Shown here: in pieces, positions 49,901-54,088 of the stretch
Numbering within the stretch: the stretch's first letter is position 1
Layout of the letters: every line of letters starts with the position of its first letter
Source of the DNA: Proteus cibi
GTDB taxonomy: Bacteria; Pseudomonadota; Gammaproteobacteria; Enterobacterales; Enterobacteriaceae
DNA length: 54,088 bases
Direction: 5' to 3'
Assembly: GCF_003144405.1 (NCBI RefSeq)
Contig: NZ_PENW01000027.1
Location: forward strand, 26,667-80,754
The notes under the pieces: generated by a model
Databases searched by the model: none
Seen by the model: the letters and a program-made list of their open reading frames with translations, nothing else
Told to the model about the DNA's origin: nothing
Translations under genes and position numbers: made by a program

Positions 49901-51139
49901 GTTACTGCGATTGCTAATGGCTCAGCCCCCTATCTTGCCAATGAAGTAAAAAACCAAATTCAAGGCAATAGTGTTGAAAGTGATATTCAGCGCACCCTTG
50001 CTCACGGCTTGGTGAATGTGGGTCTTGCACTGGCAAAAGGCGAAAATGCGGCAGCACAAGCCGCTGGCGCGATGACTGGCGAAACCATGGGTATTTTATC
50101 GCACTCACTTTATGGCAAAACCCCCGAAGAACTGACTGAGTTTGAAAAGCAAAATATAAGCGCATGGGCAACGTTAGCTTCAGGCATTGCAGGTGGGTTA
50201 ATCAGCGATAATAGCGCCGGCGTCGCCAATGCCGCCCAAGCCGGGAAAGTGGTGGTTGAGAATAATTCGCTGACCGGAGATAAAACCCGTGAATCCCTGA
50301 AACAAAGTAATGAATGGTGGAAGCAGAAAGTCAGGGATACACTGGGTGAAAATCTGGCATCACAGGTGGCTAATGGTATACTGAACGCAATTGCTGAAAC
50401 CGGGGATGCCGCGTTATTTGTGGGTGACTCAGCTTTCGATGCTACAGCGGTGGTCGTTACTTGTGGTCTGGGGGACAGTTATTGTCAGCAGGCAATAAGT
50501 GACTTAAATAAAAAAGATCAGACTGTCTCAAATGCGGTGAGTGCACTCATCAACGGAGAAAGCTGGAAGGCGGTTAAAGATACGGCTAATAAAGCCGCCG
50601 AAGGTGATCAGAAAGCACTGGAAAATCTGGCCGGAATGCTGACAACTATTTTAACGCCGGCGAAAGCGTTGACAACGGTTGAAAAAGGCGCTGTTTTGGC
50701 TGAGAAAGGTTCAACTGTTATCAGTGGTAAGCCTAAATGGTTGAAGGATATTCAGGCGGGTAATAAATTTAATGCTGAACAGTCAAAAAACTATCCGTAT
50801 AATGAACTGTATGTGAATAAACCTGATGGAAGTGGCTATTATCGTGTTGATTCATATAACCCGGCTACAGGTGAAATTGTATCTCGTAAATTTACCCAAT
50901 TTTCTGAGATCACTGAAACAACTGCAAAAAACTATATTCACGAGGCGGTAAATAAATACCCAGCAGGGGCAACGATATCTAAGGTTCCATCCAGTGGACC
51001 ATTAGCTGGTAGTCAGCTAAAAGGTGCAAATATTTTGGAGGTTCCTCCTCAAAATAAACCTATACCTCAACCTGTACTGGACGCGGCTAAAAAAGCTAAT
51101 GTGATGATCCGGGATATAAATGGGAAAATATATAAATGA
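37910..51139 (+). CDS. cdiA: Giant contact-dependent inhibition effector CdiA (TpsA)
   Basis: A 4409-residue filamentous protein. Order: extended signal peptide (about 1-66, starts MNKLCYRVIYNRTRQSMVVV); TPS secretion domain with NPAGISCQGCGF near 180; a long run of hemagglutinin repeats (LDNQQG.. L..NQ.GLI.A) to about 2500; a non-repetitive central part (about 2580-3050) with the ETDSRFTNKREWLSSDYM signature, where CDI proteins bind receptors; a second repeat region; a pretoxin part with FGTGGKYTRAIQAV (about 3970); VENN at 4116-4119; and a C-terminal toxin region of 294 residues. AAGGA precedes the ATG. The toxin end (NKFNAEQSKNYPYN to DINGKIYK) recalls tails of many enterobacterial CdiA and Rhs proteins, but I cannot name its activity. 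Codon use turns more G+C-rich near VENN, a sign of exchange. Confidence 0.92.
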   Translation: MNKLCYRVIYNRTRQSMVVVSELTKSCGENNKRNTLFSSSIKCSLNSVAFILLLMQGMVSFSVQASQIIADQHAPNNQQATVLQTSNGIAQVNIQQPNQHGVSRNQFTQFDVDNKGAILNNSLQDTQTQLAGMVTGNPWLVKGEANVILNEINSQNPSQLNGFIEVAGKRAEIIIANPAGISCQGCGFINAVNTTLVAGNALTHDGAISGYEINNGKIIISGRGLNDSQSDYTRILARAVEVNSRIQANNLEITTGKNKLDNNGNVINQDNSVAKQNDYAIDVALVGGMYANKIKLVGTEHGIGVRNAGEIGAEAGGLTLNQNGQLINTGLIQSKAQLQINTVSVNNQGVIAGDKNLALNTTGDLVNSGTLQAKNNIQLKATENVSQTASGKIVAQENIQIDAKGYLATQKSQLGAGVNNSGNAVNPASLTLHIADDIVSAGQHLSGDKINLTAKNVDISNSKTQSKDLHITASVGQIKTELAQVNANTVMLNAKTEIINRKGEISGDKLQLIATNLIDNSEGKLSQSGSHDLKLNSIELNNQKGEINTAGNLSLNHQNLNNQRGDIQSLGRQLIIKTKTLNNQQGTISLPQQGAITLQTETLLGKEGSLLTTGQLSLQGQYLGLEKATTQAKKIEINAVNLNHNDANLKQTGTELTSINVEKTLSNQRGNIQTQGALTLNAQEIDNTQGEVRTLNQSRLDITAKDAIINNKGTLISADTLKLNANILTNQQGNIHADKAIALTLNNKLDNSAGKIVNKSNSEIKASILNNTKGEIGANGLNITLTGYADNQQGAIVSQDRLRLTANNVDNSQGIIQSEKSLWLATQGGELNNQNTHQSGGIISREALHLDVGDINNSQGVINAKNSIDLQSKTVNSRQGKLVTQGDFTANTQGWNNTSGLIQAFNITINSNNQPLINRDTQKDQGIQATQNLLLNTGLLDNSQGDISASQLQLSTAKAGFINQLGRLTLSDNATLKTGAINNHAGLIITGKDLIIDSHQQKITNSETQKSGGIVSQGGLNIHSGDLDNQQGQILAKQQVDLQTNIVTNQSGQILSELANLTLKGISLNNSQGHLFSPQQLQLTLRDNLINRQTIEGNKGIETKGTLTINSGDIDSTQGRLVSAEQLTVKSGNLINQQGILGSLNSDLSITSKQLINDNGSISANNITINTQGERLSNQSTKTNSQIFSKNTLNITTGELDNTKGKLITNASVNILTNGELNNTQGEISALETLEIKTKEALNNTQGSLVSNKLMTLIMGSELNNTKGKITSHDALSIETQGKLDNTLGEIIARNSANILSYGDLINYQGRLGSEKSSLILNTHQIDNRSGVISAQGSLNLDSNKYAIDNSQTLKSGGIVSQKNITIDSGELNNQDGQLIAKYNAIINTHQQQIINNNGVISADSGTISIDSASIKNISGLVYSLKEMVINTYGNVIDNSNSKNKGGILTKANLTLNAGNINNNKGNLTAENGSKITFNRLNNQQGKLASLKQNLVLEGRELDNDEGVIYSSEKLQIELSDQFSNNNTLNDLGVISHNDIEIKAKSLDNQQGRIIAKQENKLTLGNINNNQGTLASQAGKLVIESAQLLNQSGLITAKTELNINTNRQQLDNTQGVLASQTGKLIIASHELLNHAGLITANTALNISTDKQRIDNSDTATSGGIISKGELEINAGNIDNLEGKITSTAKQSLFVEDINNKKGKIGSIEERILIESGAINNQNGLITAKTQLDITTKNNQLDNSNTLSQAGIISHGVLNLVTGNLNNQSGYIFSAKSLLLNNLGMSNRGGEVISQANGFKLTTQTLDNQQGTLYSASNFTLDTQGYELNNSQTLSGGIISQGKLDLKSGELNNTQGRVISDDDLNISSAKLINNQAQLGSKQGGLNLKSAEIDNKKGVISASQNVVINTQKQNINNQNGLISALANLTIYSGQLVNQAGKITTNKQATINAADLDNRQGSIASNSHQLTINANNINNAKGLIYAVKALTINADGKLTNTDNNAIAGIITQHNLNATVKQLDNQNGLISVAGMLKLISPEKLNNQQGLITVGQKADLQTEQLNNYQGKISSGDLLTISHSNTPLINREGTLVSSGAISLNSGDIDNQQGKITALNAVTINSGELQNNQGTIYAKKELNIHSQKLVNTDGLLQSDSQLKLNTRQNDLINLNGKVIGTTETQLNVAGLNNQKGHIQATDKLDLQLNQSELDNQQGTLLSANNLLINGKSIDNQQGVILAGNNTEITLSQGLNNQIGQIQSQEQLTVTAQQLDNQQTDDENLGLKANNIHIVVNDLLNHQGVIQASEQLKLIPAENLNNQHGLISAAMLAIEGKNENKLAIDNKKGLLAATQQLRLWAEKLSGNGEIISAGDSEIQLKTAFKLEQDATIKSQNALTLSSDDEMHNAGFIYAGEQISLQATNLNNSESVIPVESDDLVTTRSKRSIDDNEKRNGEISAKQLTLTISEKLQNTGLIDAFGGTLTLVAHTIYNQAGGRIYGDNIQLKSHQFDNYAQLKDIAPVLASRENLQLFSNTINNRNHALIYSGGDMAIAGFETENLPESVAADVLNNESASIETSGNLFAHVSEINNRDLYLKISDPEKVSEIPMYQFGVDYSSDKFDSDDERIWYNIKTREHLLNINGHQYKNFYEFKYKIITEESKLLHRDPALILAGKDITLKGDNLNNIDSHIIAGGKLIIDGMHINNQETAGQRIEYHEGTVYKHREPGKRKGFRGKKRKSSSESSPYGPFEVVKSLPLGLLEYKENTDLTSDKRPELSEQSEIKVFTTRRFGRLMAHHNQVDVDTAELIAITPEKTDYDLGDDLSLTKYKESLLTDQGDIDLFDKITTTKLDDAINGNQSTEIVLKSGDTISTFNAEQTVITQPDNVLPEVKRSEKHPELPIGKVITVLQLEKPAEEKTIDVKIQTVAPILTLPENRLFNVNKGTDSQYIVETDSRFTNKREWLSSDYMQNALSVDHNNTHKRVGDGFYEQRIVRDQIIQLTGNQYLDGHNDNEQQYHALMDAGIRFSEEFGIKPGVTLTAEQMAMITTDMVLLTSREITLPNGSVEKVLVPQVYARVLPGDLQNGGALLSGSEVILNNIPELKNEGTILSKTGLQASTNNLINQGLIKGQTVDLLALQDIKNEGGQIAGQNRINLQAGNDIISTATVSGNSTDQWLNRGAAIYLESPDGEMALKATRNLALTATDILASGDNSQLALTAGKNIELGTIHTRRQENIDWDSNNYLHKTTEEEIGSHLYAGDISIISGEDIRLTATDIQATGSLGLSAGNDISLQSGYSSIDQIAHSVTKDKSFGSSETRTTHAEIHNKQATGTQLKGNEISISAGNDLIAQGGEIIATQDINLDAGNQLSLTTAEELAFQSYEEKIKKSGIGGTGGIGFTVGKSAFEQLNNSNAVTQKGSVIGSTDGNIRITSGDNLTIDGSEMIAKKEISLTGDSVDILATENSYTELSKTKTKQSGFTVALSGTAGSAINGAISGYKASKEADDSQISTLQGIKAGLSGAQAAGAVALDNAQSGTDNESTTLIGANVAYGQSSSESERIQQQDIAQGSSLSAGENLSITATGKEQGDITITGSELQAGGDLTLSATRDITLQSAKNQETIDSKNSSKSASVGVGVTVGSGGVGVNINANGSRAKGFEEGDHTYYTNSTLNAGQTLTLQSGQDTTLKGAQAQGDKVLAKVGGDLHLESQQAIDDYKSKQSSESVGGSVNVMGTPGGSANISFSRDKMDSKYRSVEEQTGLFAGNQGFDISVGKHTQLDGAVISSTAEAKNNQLDTGTLGFSDIHNYAEYKVEHQSGGVSTSGGVEGNMLANMGHALAMAGNHSDSAENTTQSAISQGTWTVHDSDNQQQDIAQLSQDTDNAHSTLNKIFDKEKEQNRQQKQQLVGEIGAQIIDLATTVDTIRGTNIAKDESTLNRLSDTAYDDIYQALSETNDNVTERDVQNYLFQQRLQDYTNQSDFGTGGKYTRAIQAVTAFTQGIMGNNIVTAIANGSAPYLANEVKNQIQGNSVESDIQRTLAHGLVNVGLALAKGENAAAQAAGAMTGETMGILSHSLYGKTPEELTEFEKQNISAWATLASGIAGGLISDNSAGVANAAQAGKVVVENNSLTGDKTRESLKQSNEWWKQKVRDTLGENLASQVANGILNAIAETGDAALFVGDSAFDATAVVVTCGLGDSYCQQAISDLNKKDQTVSNAVSALINGESWKAVKDTANKAAEGDQKALENLAGMLTTILTPAKALTTVEKGAVLAEKGSTVISGKPKWLKDIQAGNKFNAEQSKNYPYNELYVNKPDGSGYYRVDSYNPATGEIVSRKFTQFSEITETTAKNYIHEAVNKYPAGATISKVPSSGPLAGSQLKGANILEVPPQNKPIPQPVLDAAKKANVMIRDINGKIYK
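42609..42866 (+). repeat. Recent 129-bp tandem duplication in the cdiA repeat region
   Basis: Two adjacent units of 129 bases (43 codons): AGCCAA at 42635 and 42764 mark the same point. Both encode the pattern QG.LASQ.GKL.I.S..LLN..GLITA. They are much more alike than other repeats of the region, so this is a young in-frame duplication. Confidence 0.6.
50249..50267 (+). repeat. 19-bp direct repeat, copy 1 (cdiA VENN codons)
   Basis: GTGGTGGTTGAGAATAATT, coding VVVENN in cdiA. The same 19 bases recur at 52276-52294 in the orphan toxin, in the same codon phase. Confidence 0.95.
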
Positions 51140-51630
51140 ACCAGAATGTTTTTTATTGTAAGGAATGGTCGATTGGATATAAGGAGCCAATTGATTTATA
51201 TAGTGAAAATAAAGCTCGAAAAAAACATGAATTTGGTGAGCTCTACACGGTACTCATTGGTTCAGATGTAGAACCCTCATGCTTTATTAATATAACTAAA
51301 AATGCAGGGTGGGTTAGTGTTGGTTTTTTAGATCAGGAGTTAAGAGAGTATTTGTTCTATAGTTTTAAAGTGATCAATGATAACAAACTATTTCTCTCTA
51401 TGGCAGTTCACCGTGAATTTGCTAAGAATGAAGGTGAAGGTGCTGGAATATTGAACGTATCAAGTGGCACAACTTATATTTTTAATGAAGACGGCAATAC
51501 TATTGTTAGAGAAGAACAGTTTAATCCTTATAAACTGGAAGAAAGTCAGACAATGGTTGATATATCAGGTAATTACGAAAAATTTCCCGAGTTTGGTAAA
51601 TACGATCTTCTGATACGAAAAGAAAGGTAA
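51136..51630 (+). CDS. cdiI: Putative immunity protein CdiI for the cdiA toxin
   Basis: A 164-residue soluble protein without signal peptide. Its ATG overlaps the cdiA stop (ATGA), the usual tight link of toxin and immunity genes. I do not recognise the family; there are mixed strands and helices and no catalytic motif. The position is the main argument: it should bind and block the toxin delivered by sister cells. Low G+C, unlike the end of cdiA just before. Confidence 0.75.
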   Translation: MNQNVFYCKEWSIGYKEPIDLYSENKARKKHEFGELYTVLIGSDVEPSCFINITKNAGWVSVGFLDQELREYLFYSFKVINDNKLFLSMAVHREFAKNEGEGAGILNVSSGTTYIFNEDGNTIVREEQFNPYKLEESQTMVDISGNYEKFPEFGKYDLLIRKER

Positions 51631-51634
51631 TATT

Positions 51635-51753
51635 ATCATCACCAAAGGGCGCAAGACATAACACCAATTGTGCGTAGTCGCTGTTTTCAGACTACGCATA
51701 ATTTCCGAGTGTTATGTTGAATTGCCGGGAGGCTATTTACCCGTGGTGATGAT
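51635..51753. repeat. Nested inverted repeats (cruciform-like element) after cdiI
   Basis: Outer arms ATCATCACCA (51635-51644) and TGGTGATGAT (51744-51753) are perfectly complementary. Inside, ACATAACAC pairs with GTGTTATGT (about 51656-51664 and 51709-51717), and TGCGTAGTC pairs with GACTACGCA (about 51671-51679 and 51690-51698). A small CGGG / CCCG stem follows. The outer right arm is followed by GTGATAACTTTTTT. It could be a structured RNA, a complex terminator or a recombination site. Confidence 0.6.
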
Positions 51754-51840
51754 GTGATAACTTTTTTAATTATGCTAATACATATCGACTGTAATTGTAT
51801 GGTAATACAGAATTTTTATTTAAAAAATAAAAGCCTCCCT

Positions 51841-51873
51841 TAACCTTGTGTTAATCACACAGGGTTATTTTTT
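51841..51873 (+). terminator. Intrinsic terminator between cdiI and the HTH gene
   Basis: TAACCTTGTGT (41-51) pairs with ACACAGGGTTA (57-67) in an 11-bp stem with one G-U, followed by six T residues; positions are offsets from 51800. On the other strand it can also serve the HTH gene. Confidence 0.8.
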
Positions 51874-51910
51874 AGCGGTCAGTCTTCCTTTAACTGTCCG
51901 GATATCAAAC

Positions 51911-52264
51911 TTAGTTAATCAGTTGTTTCAGTTGGTTTTGTTTAACAGCTATATCCATAAAACGACAGATAATTTCCTGCTCATCCGGCTTAAGTTCATC
52001 CACCTGTCTGTAAAGTTCTTTCAACCGTTTATTTTTTATCTCAAAAACAGGTTTTTCCGGTCCTTGTTCACCGTAAACCAACTGGTCTATGGTGACTTCA
52101 AGAACCTGTGCCAGTTTGATGATGTACTCAAACTGAGGGCGTGATTTTCCCTGCTCCCAGCGTCCCACCATTCGGGGCTGAACATCCAGCATATTAGCCA
52201 GTGCCAGCTGTGTCAGTCGGCGTTGCTTATGGATAGTTGAGAGGTTTTTGCCAAAATCGGTCAT
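51911..52264 (-). CDS. HTH (XRE/Cro-cI type) regulator
   Basis: A 117-residue protein starting MTDFGKNLSTIHKQRRLTQL; a longer frame would read through the orphan toxin DNA and is unlikely. The HTH is at about residues 8-62 (LALANMLDVQPRMVGRWEQG, KSRPQFEYIIKLAQVL); a helical C-terminal part follows. It resembles single-domain repressors of phages and toxin-antitoxin units. No ribosome binding site is seen, and its promoter would lie within the orphan toxin gene. The base composition is visibly richer in G+C than cdiI or the orphan immunity gene, which suggests transfer. It ends opposite to cdiI and its start lies 11 bases from the orphan VENN frame. Confidence 0.8.
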   Translation of the reverse strand: MTDFGKNLSTIHKQRRLTQLALANMLDVQPRMVGRWEQGKSRPQFEYIIKLAQVLEVTIDQLVYGEQGPEKPVFEIKNKRLKELYRQVDELKPDEQEIICRFMDIAVKQNQLKQLIN

Positions 52265-52275
52265 AGATAAACAAG

Positions 52276-52294
52276 GTGGTGGTTGAGAATAATT
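52276..52294 (+). repeat. 19-bp direct repeat, copy 2 (orphan VENN codons)
   Basis: Identical to 50249-50267. Distance between copies 2027 bases. Recombination here would fuse cdiA to the orphan toxin in frame. Confidence 0.95.
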
Positions 52295-53322
52295 GGTTGA
52301 GCGTGTCTGAAAAGACAGAGCTCGAGATAGCAAAAAAGACACTTAGAAATAGTACAGATCCAATAGAACGAGAGAAAGCGCAGCAGAAATATGATGCACT
52401 GCGTGAGAAGGATATCGTTAGTGATCAGAAAGTGATTGATGCATGTAATAACGGTAATGCGGCTAGTAGTGGATGTGCTCAGGCTCGTCTGGATGTGATT
52501 ACCGCGAAAGGGGAATATGAAAATACGGGTAACTATAATTCCAGAGCTAGCCAACAGTATGCGGATGCCTATAGCAAGATAACAAGTCTGTTGAGTATGA
52601 CTAGTGTTGATGCGCAGAATCAGAAACAGGTGCAGGATGCGATGGTGAATTATGCCATGGTGCAGCTTAGCGTCGATAAGCCCACAGCAGAGGCTTATAT
52701 TAAAACCTATGATGGAATGAAAATAATTAGCGCGTCAATGACGCCGTTAATAGGTTCAGTCGCTGCGAGAAAAATAGAAACTCTAGTGAGTCAACAGAGG
52801 TTATCCAGTAATTTTTCAATTCACTCGTTACCAGATGCTCATGGTCGAGAGCATATAACTGCGGTTAAAGGCGATGCTGCTATACCTGTAGATAAGATAG
52901 AAATATGGCTTAGAGGCAAAGCAAAAGGAGATTTAGAATCGTTATTAGTAAGGCAATCAGTGTTAATAAATGAAAAACGTGATAACCAAAGAGCTTTTGC
53001 TAAAGATCCGAATAAACCAAAGGAATTGGGTAAAATCAGTACTCATATAGAAGGAATTGGGCGATCACGAACAATGGGAATGGATCTAGAAAAAATAGGA
53101 TTTAATGATACAAAAGAAAATAATAAATTTATAATAGATAAATTACTTGATACTGCAAAAATGGTGACACCAGAGAATCGTTGGACATCAATAGTATTAA
53201 AAAGTCAAAATGGTAGCAATGAATCTGTTCGTATAAATGCTGTATGGGTAATATTACCAGATGGTTCAAAGCGCTTATCAACAGTGACGACAGGAAGATT
53301 TTTAAATGAGAAAAAAAGTTGA
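52276..53322 (+). CDS. Orphan CdiA C-terminal toxin module (VENN-type)
   Basis: A 348-residue open frame beginning exactly at the VENN region (GTG GTG GTT GAG, giving VVENNWLSVSEKTELEIAKK). There is no signal peptide, TPS domain or clear ribosome binding site, so it is a detached toxin tail. Residues 1-165 match the common pretoxin part of enterobacterial CdiA tails (IDACNNGNAASSGCAQARLD; MTSVDAQNQKQVQDAM), annotated as DUF6862 from memory. The toxin part begins near residue 185 and ends NAVWVILPDGSKRLSTVTTG; it distantly recalls DUF6883-like toxins, but this is uncertain. It is probably silent until joined to cdiA. It overlaps its immunity gene by 17 bases. Confidence 0.85.
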   Translation: MVVENNWLSVSEKTELEIAKKTLRNSTDPIEREKAQQKYDALREKDIVSDQKVIDACNNGNAASSGCAQARLDVITAKGEYENTGNYNSRASQQYADAYSKITSLLSMTSVDAQNQKQVQDAMVNYAMVQLSVDKPTAEAYIKTYDGMKIISASMTPLIGSVAARKIETLVSQQRLSSNFSIHSLPDAHGREHITAVKGDAAIPVDKIEIWLRGKAKGDLESLLVRQSVLINEKRDNQRAFAKDPNKPKELGKISTHIEGIGRSRTMGMDLEKIGFNDTKENNKFIIDKLLDTAKMVTPENRWTSIVLKSQNGSNESVRINAVWVILPDGSKRLSTVTTGRFLNEKKS

Positions 53323-53782
53323 AAAAATAAAATTAGGATTAGATAGTTATCTTAAAAATGGGTATTTAGATATTAATTCCTTTGAAAATCCTGATGATGA
53401 GGCTGCTAATGCACTTAATGAGTTATCAGTTCTAGATGGAGAGTTATGTGATAAATATTGTAAGGTTATTATAGAGTCATCGAGAATAGGAGATGATTTT
53501 TTAAAAGCACGTTGTTTATCACTTTTATTTGATGTGAATAAAGAATATGCATTAGACTATATTAAAAAAAATGTGGAATGGATGTCTCCATCTATATTAT
53601 CTACAACGATGATTGGATTATCAATTAATAGCAAAGAAAAGTTAAAAATAGAAGGTATAAATGAATTAATTTCTAAGATTATTATTCGCTATAATGATCT
53701 TTCTAATGATTCTTTTTGTAAGGAGTTATTAGCTCCTTCTCATAAGTTTTTCCAGGATAGTTTTTTTCAGAAATTGAATTGA
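53306..53782 (+). CDS. Putative immunity protein for the orphan toxin
   Basis: A 158-residue, probably all-helical soluble protein (LKARCLSLLFDVNKEYALDYIKKN). ATG 53306 has AGGAAG 9 bases ahead and lies inside the end of the toxin gene. No family recognised. Position and overlap argue for an immunity role. Low G+C, as usual for such genes. Confidence 0.7.
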   Translation: MRKKVEKIKLGLDSYLKNGYLDINSFENPDDEAANALNELSVLDGELCDKYCKVIIESSRIGDDFLKARCLSLLFDVNKEYALDYIKKNVEWMSPSILSTTMIGLSINSKEKLKIEGINELISKIIIRYNDLSNDSFCKELLAPSHKFFQDSFFQKLN

Positions 53783-53868
53783 TGGTTAATAAATATATTT
53801 TATATATTTTATAAATTTAATAATAAAAATAAAGTAACACTCTGTCTCAATAATCTGGATAATTAATT

Positions 53869-53889
53869 GCCTGTGCTTAATGCACAGGC
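53869..53889. repeat. Perfect inverted repeat after the orphan immunity gene
   Basis: GCCTGTGC / GCACAGGC with a TTAAT centre. It lies at the border between the orphan module and the next cdiA-derived fragment. It lacks a T tail, so a simple terminator is doubtful; it may be a junction relic. Confidence 0.55.
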
Positions 53890-53911
53890 CTACCTACACC
53901 TGCTACCCAGC

Positions 53912-54088
53912 CACAAATTCTACCATTTTCAGCAAGTATGACAGGATCACACCAACCAGTCTGATTTTGGCACGGGCGGTAAATATACCCGAGCTATTCA
54001 AGCCGTCACGGCATTTACGCAAGGCATTATGGGTGGCAATATTGTCACCGCGATTGCTAATGGCTCAGCGCCTTATCTTGCCAATGAA
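53912..54088 (+). pseudogene. cdiA-derived fragment, third module (runs off the window)
   Basis: From 53951 to the window end, 138 bases align without gaps to cdiA 49808-49945 (about 8 mismatches by eye), coding TNQSDFGTGGKYTRAIQAVT and onward. Just before it the same frame has decayed similarity (FQQV, stop, QDH against FQQRLQDY), with a TGA at 53939. So the join to a full cdiA is broken. In cdiA this segment lies about 100 codons before VENN, so a further orphan toxin probably follows outside the window. Confidence 0.8.

Noticed and set aside
51656-51717. Integron attC site after cdiI
   Set aside because: End boxes ACATAAC and GTTATGT do not fit the RYYYAAC / GTTRRRY consensus and no integrase is seen; kept only as an unexplained inverted repeat.
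51635-51753. Retron or other reverse-transcriptase-linked RNA
   Set aside because: No reverse transcriptase gene anywhere in the window.

Overview
The window is chromosomal DNA from an AT-rich member of the Enterobacterales, most probably a Proteus species (Morganellaceae). The left 24 kb keeps a gene neighbourhood known from Escherichia coli: proL-yejM-yejL-yejK, yejH, rsuA-bcr-yejG, mepS-lpxT, yeiP/efpL, fruK, nfo-yeiH-yeiE-lysP and a CirA-like receptor. An mtr permease, a PlaP-type putrescine importer, a chaperone-usher operon and low G+C fit Proteus. The species call is inference from protein resemblance and gene order, not a database match.

Layout. 1-8.5 kb: a partial tRNA-Pro, the LPS/LpxC regulator yejM with yejL, nucleoid protein yejK, ribosomal protein L25 (rplY; not seen next to yejH in my memory of every relative), helicase radD/yejH, pseudouridine synthase rsuA, efflux pump bcr and yejG. 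8.6-12.3 kb: endopeptidase mepS, lipid A phosphotransferase lpxT, two small exported pilin-like proteins and EF-P-like efpL. 12.4-20.4 kb: tryptophan permease mtr, a Nudix hydrolase, an isolated fruK without fruB or fruA, endonuclease IV, yeiH/yeiE and lysine permease lysP. 20.5-25 kb: a Fur-type site, then FecCD permease, ABC ATPase and TonB-dependent receptor, with no periplasmic binding protein. 25.4-27.3 kb: plaP with an elaborate leader. 28-35.7 kb: a fimbrial operon with three chaperones, one usher, three pilins and a tip-like protein. 36-54 kb: a two-partner secretion/contact-dependent inhibition (CDI) locus: cdiB, a 4409-residue cdiA, cdiI, an HTH gene on the opposite strand, an orphan toxin tail with its own putative immunity gene, and the start of a third cdiA-derived fragment.

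The most unusual regulatory region is the plaP leader (25.38-25.90 kb). It holds a 16-codon open frame with a strong ribosome binding site that stops just before an intrinsic terminator. A second 69-codon frame follows, with its own ribosome binding site, and overlaps the plaP start. The end of that second frame folds into a long hairpin that buries the plaP Shine-Dalgarno sequence. This looks like combined transcription attenuation and translation-coupled control of polyamine uptake.

The CDI region looks built for toxin switching. CdiB should export CdiA, whose C-terminal toxin begins at a VENN motif (residue 4116) and is followed by an overlapping immunity gene. A 19-bp perfect direct repeat at the VENN codons joins cdiA to the orphan toxin in the same reading frame. 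At the right edge, 138 bp of cdiA are repeated at about 94 percent identity (8 mismatches counted by eye). Both could serve recombination that replaces the toxin. The toxin activities cannot be named from the sequence alone.
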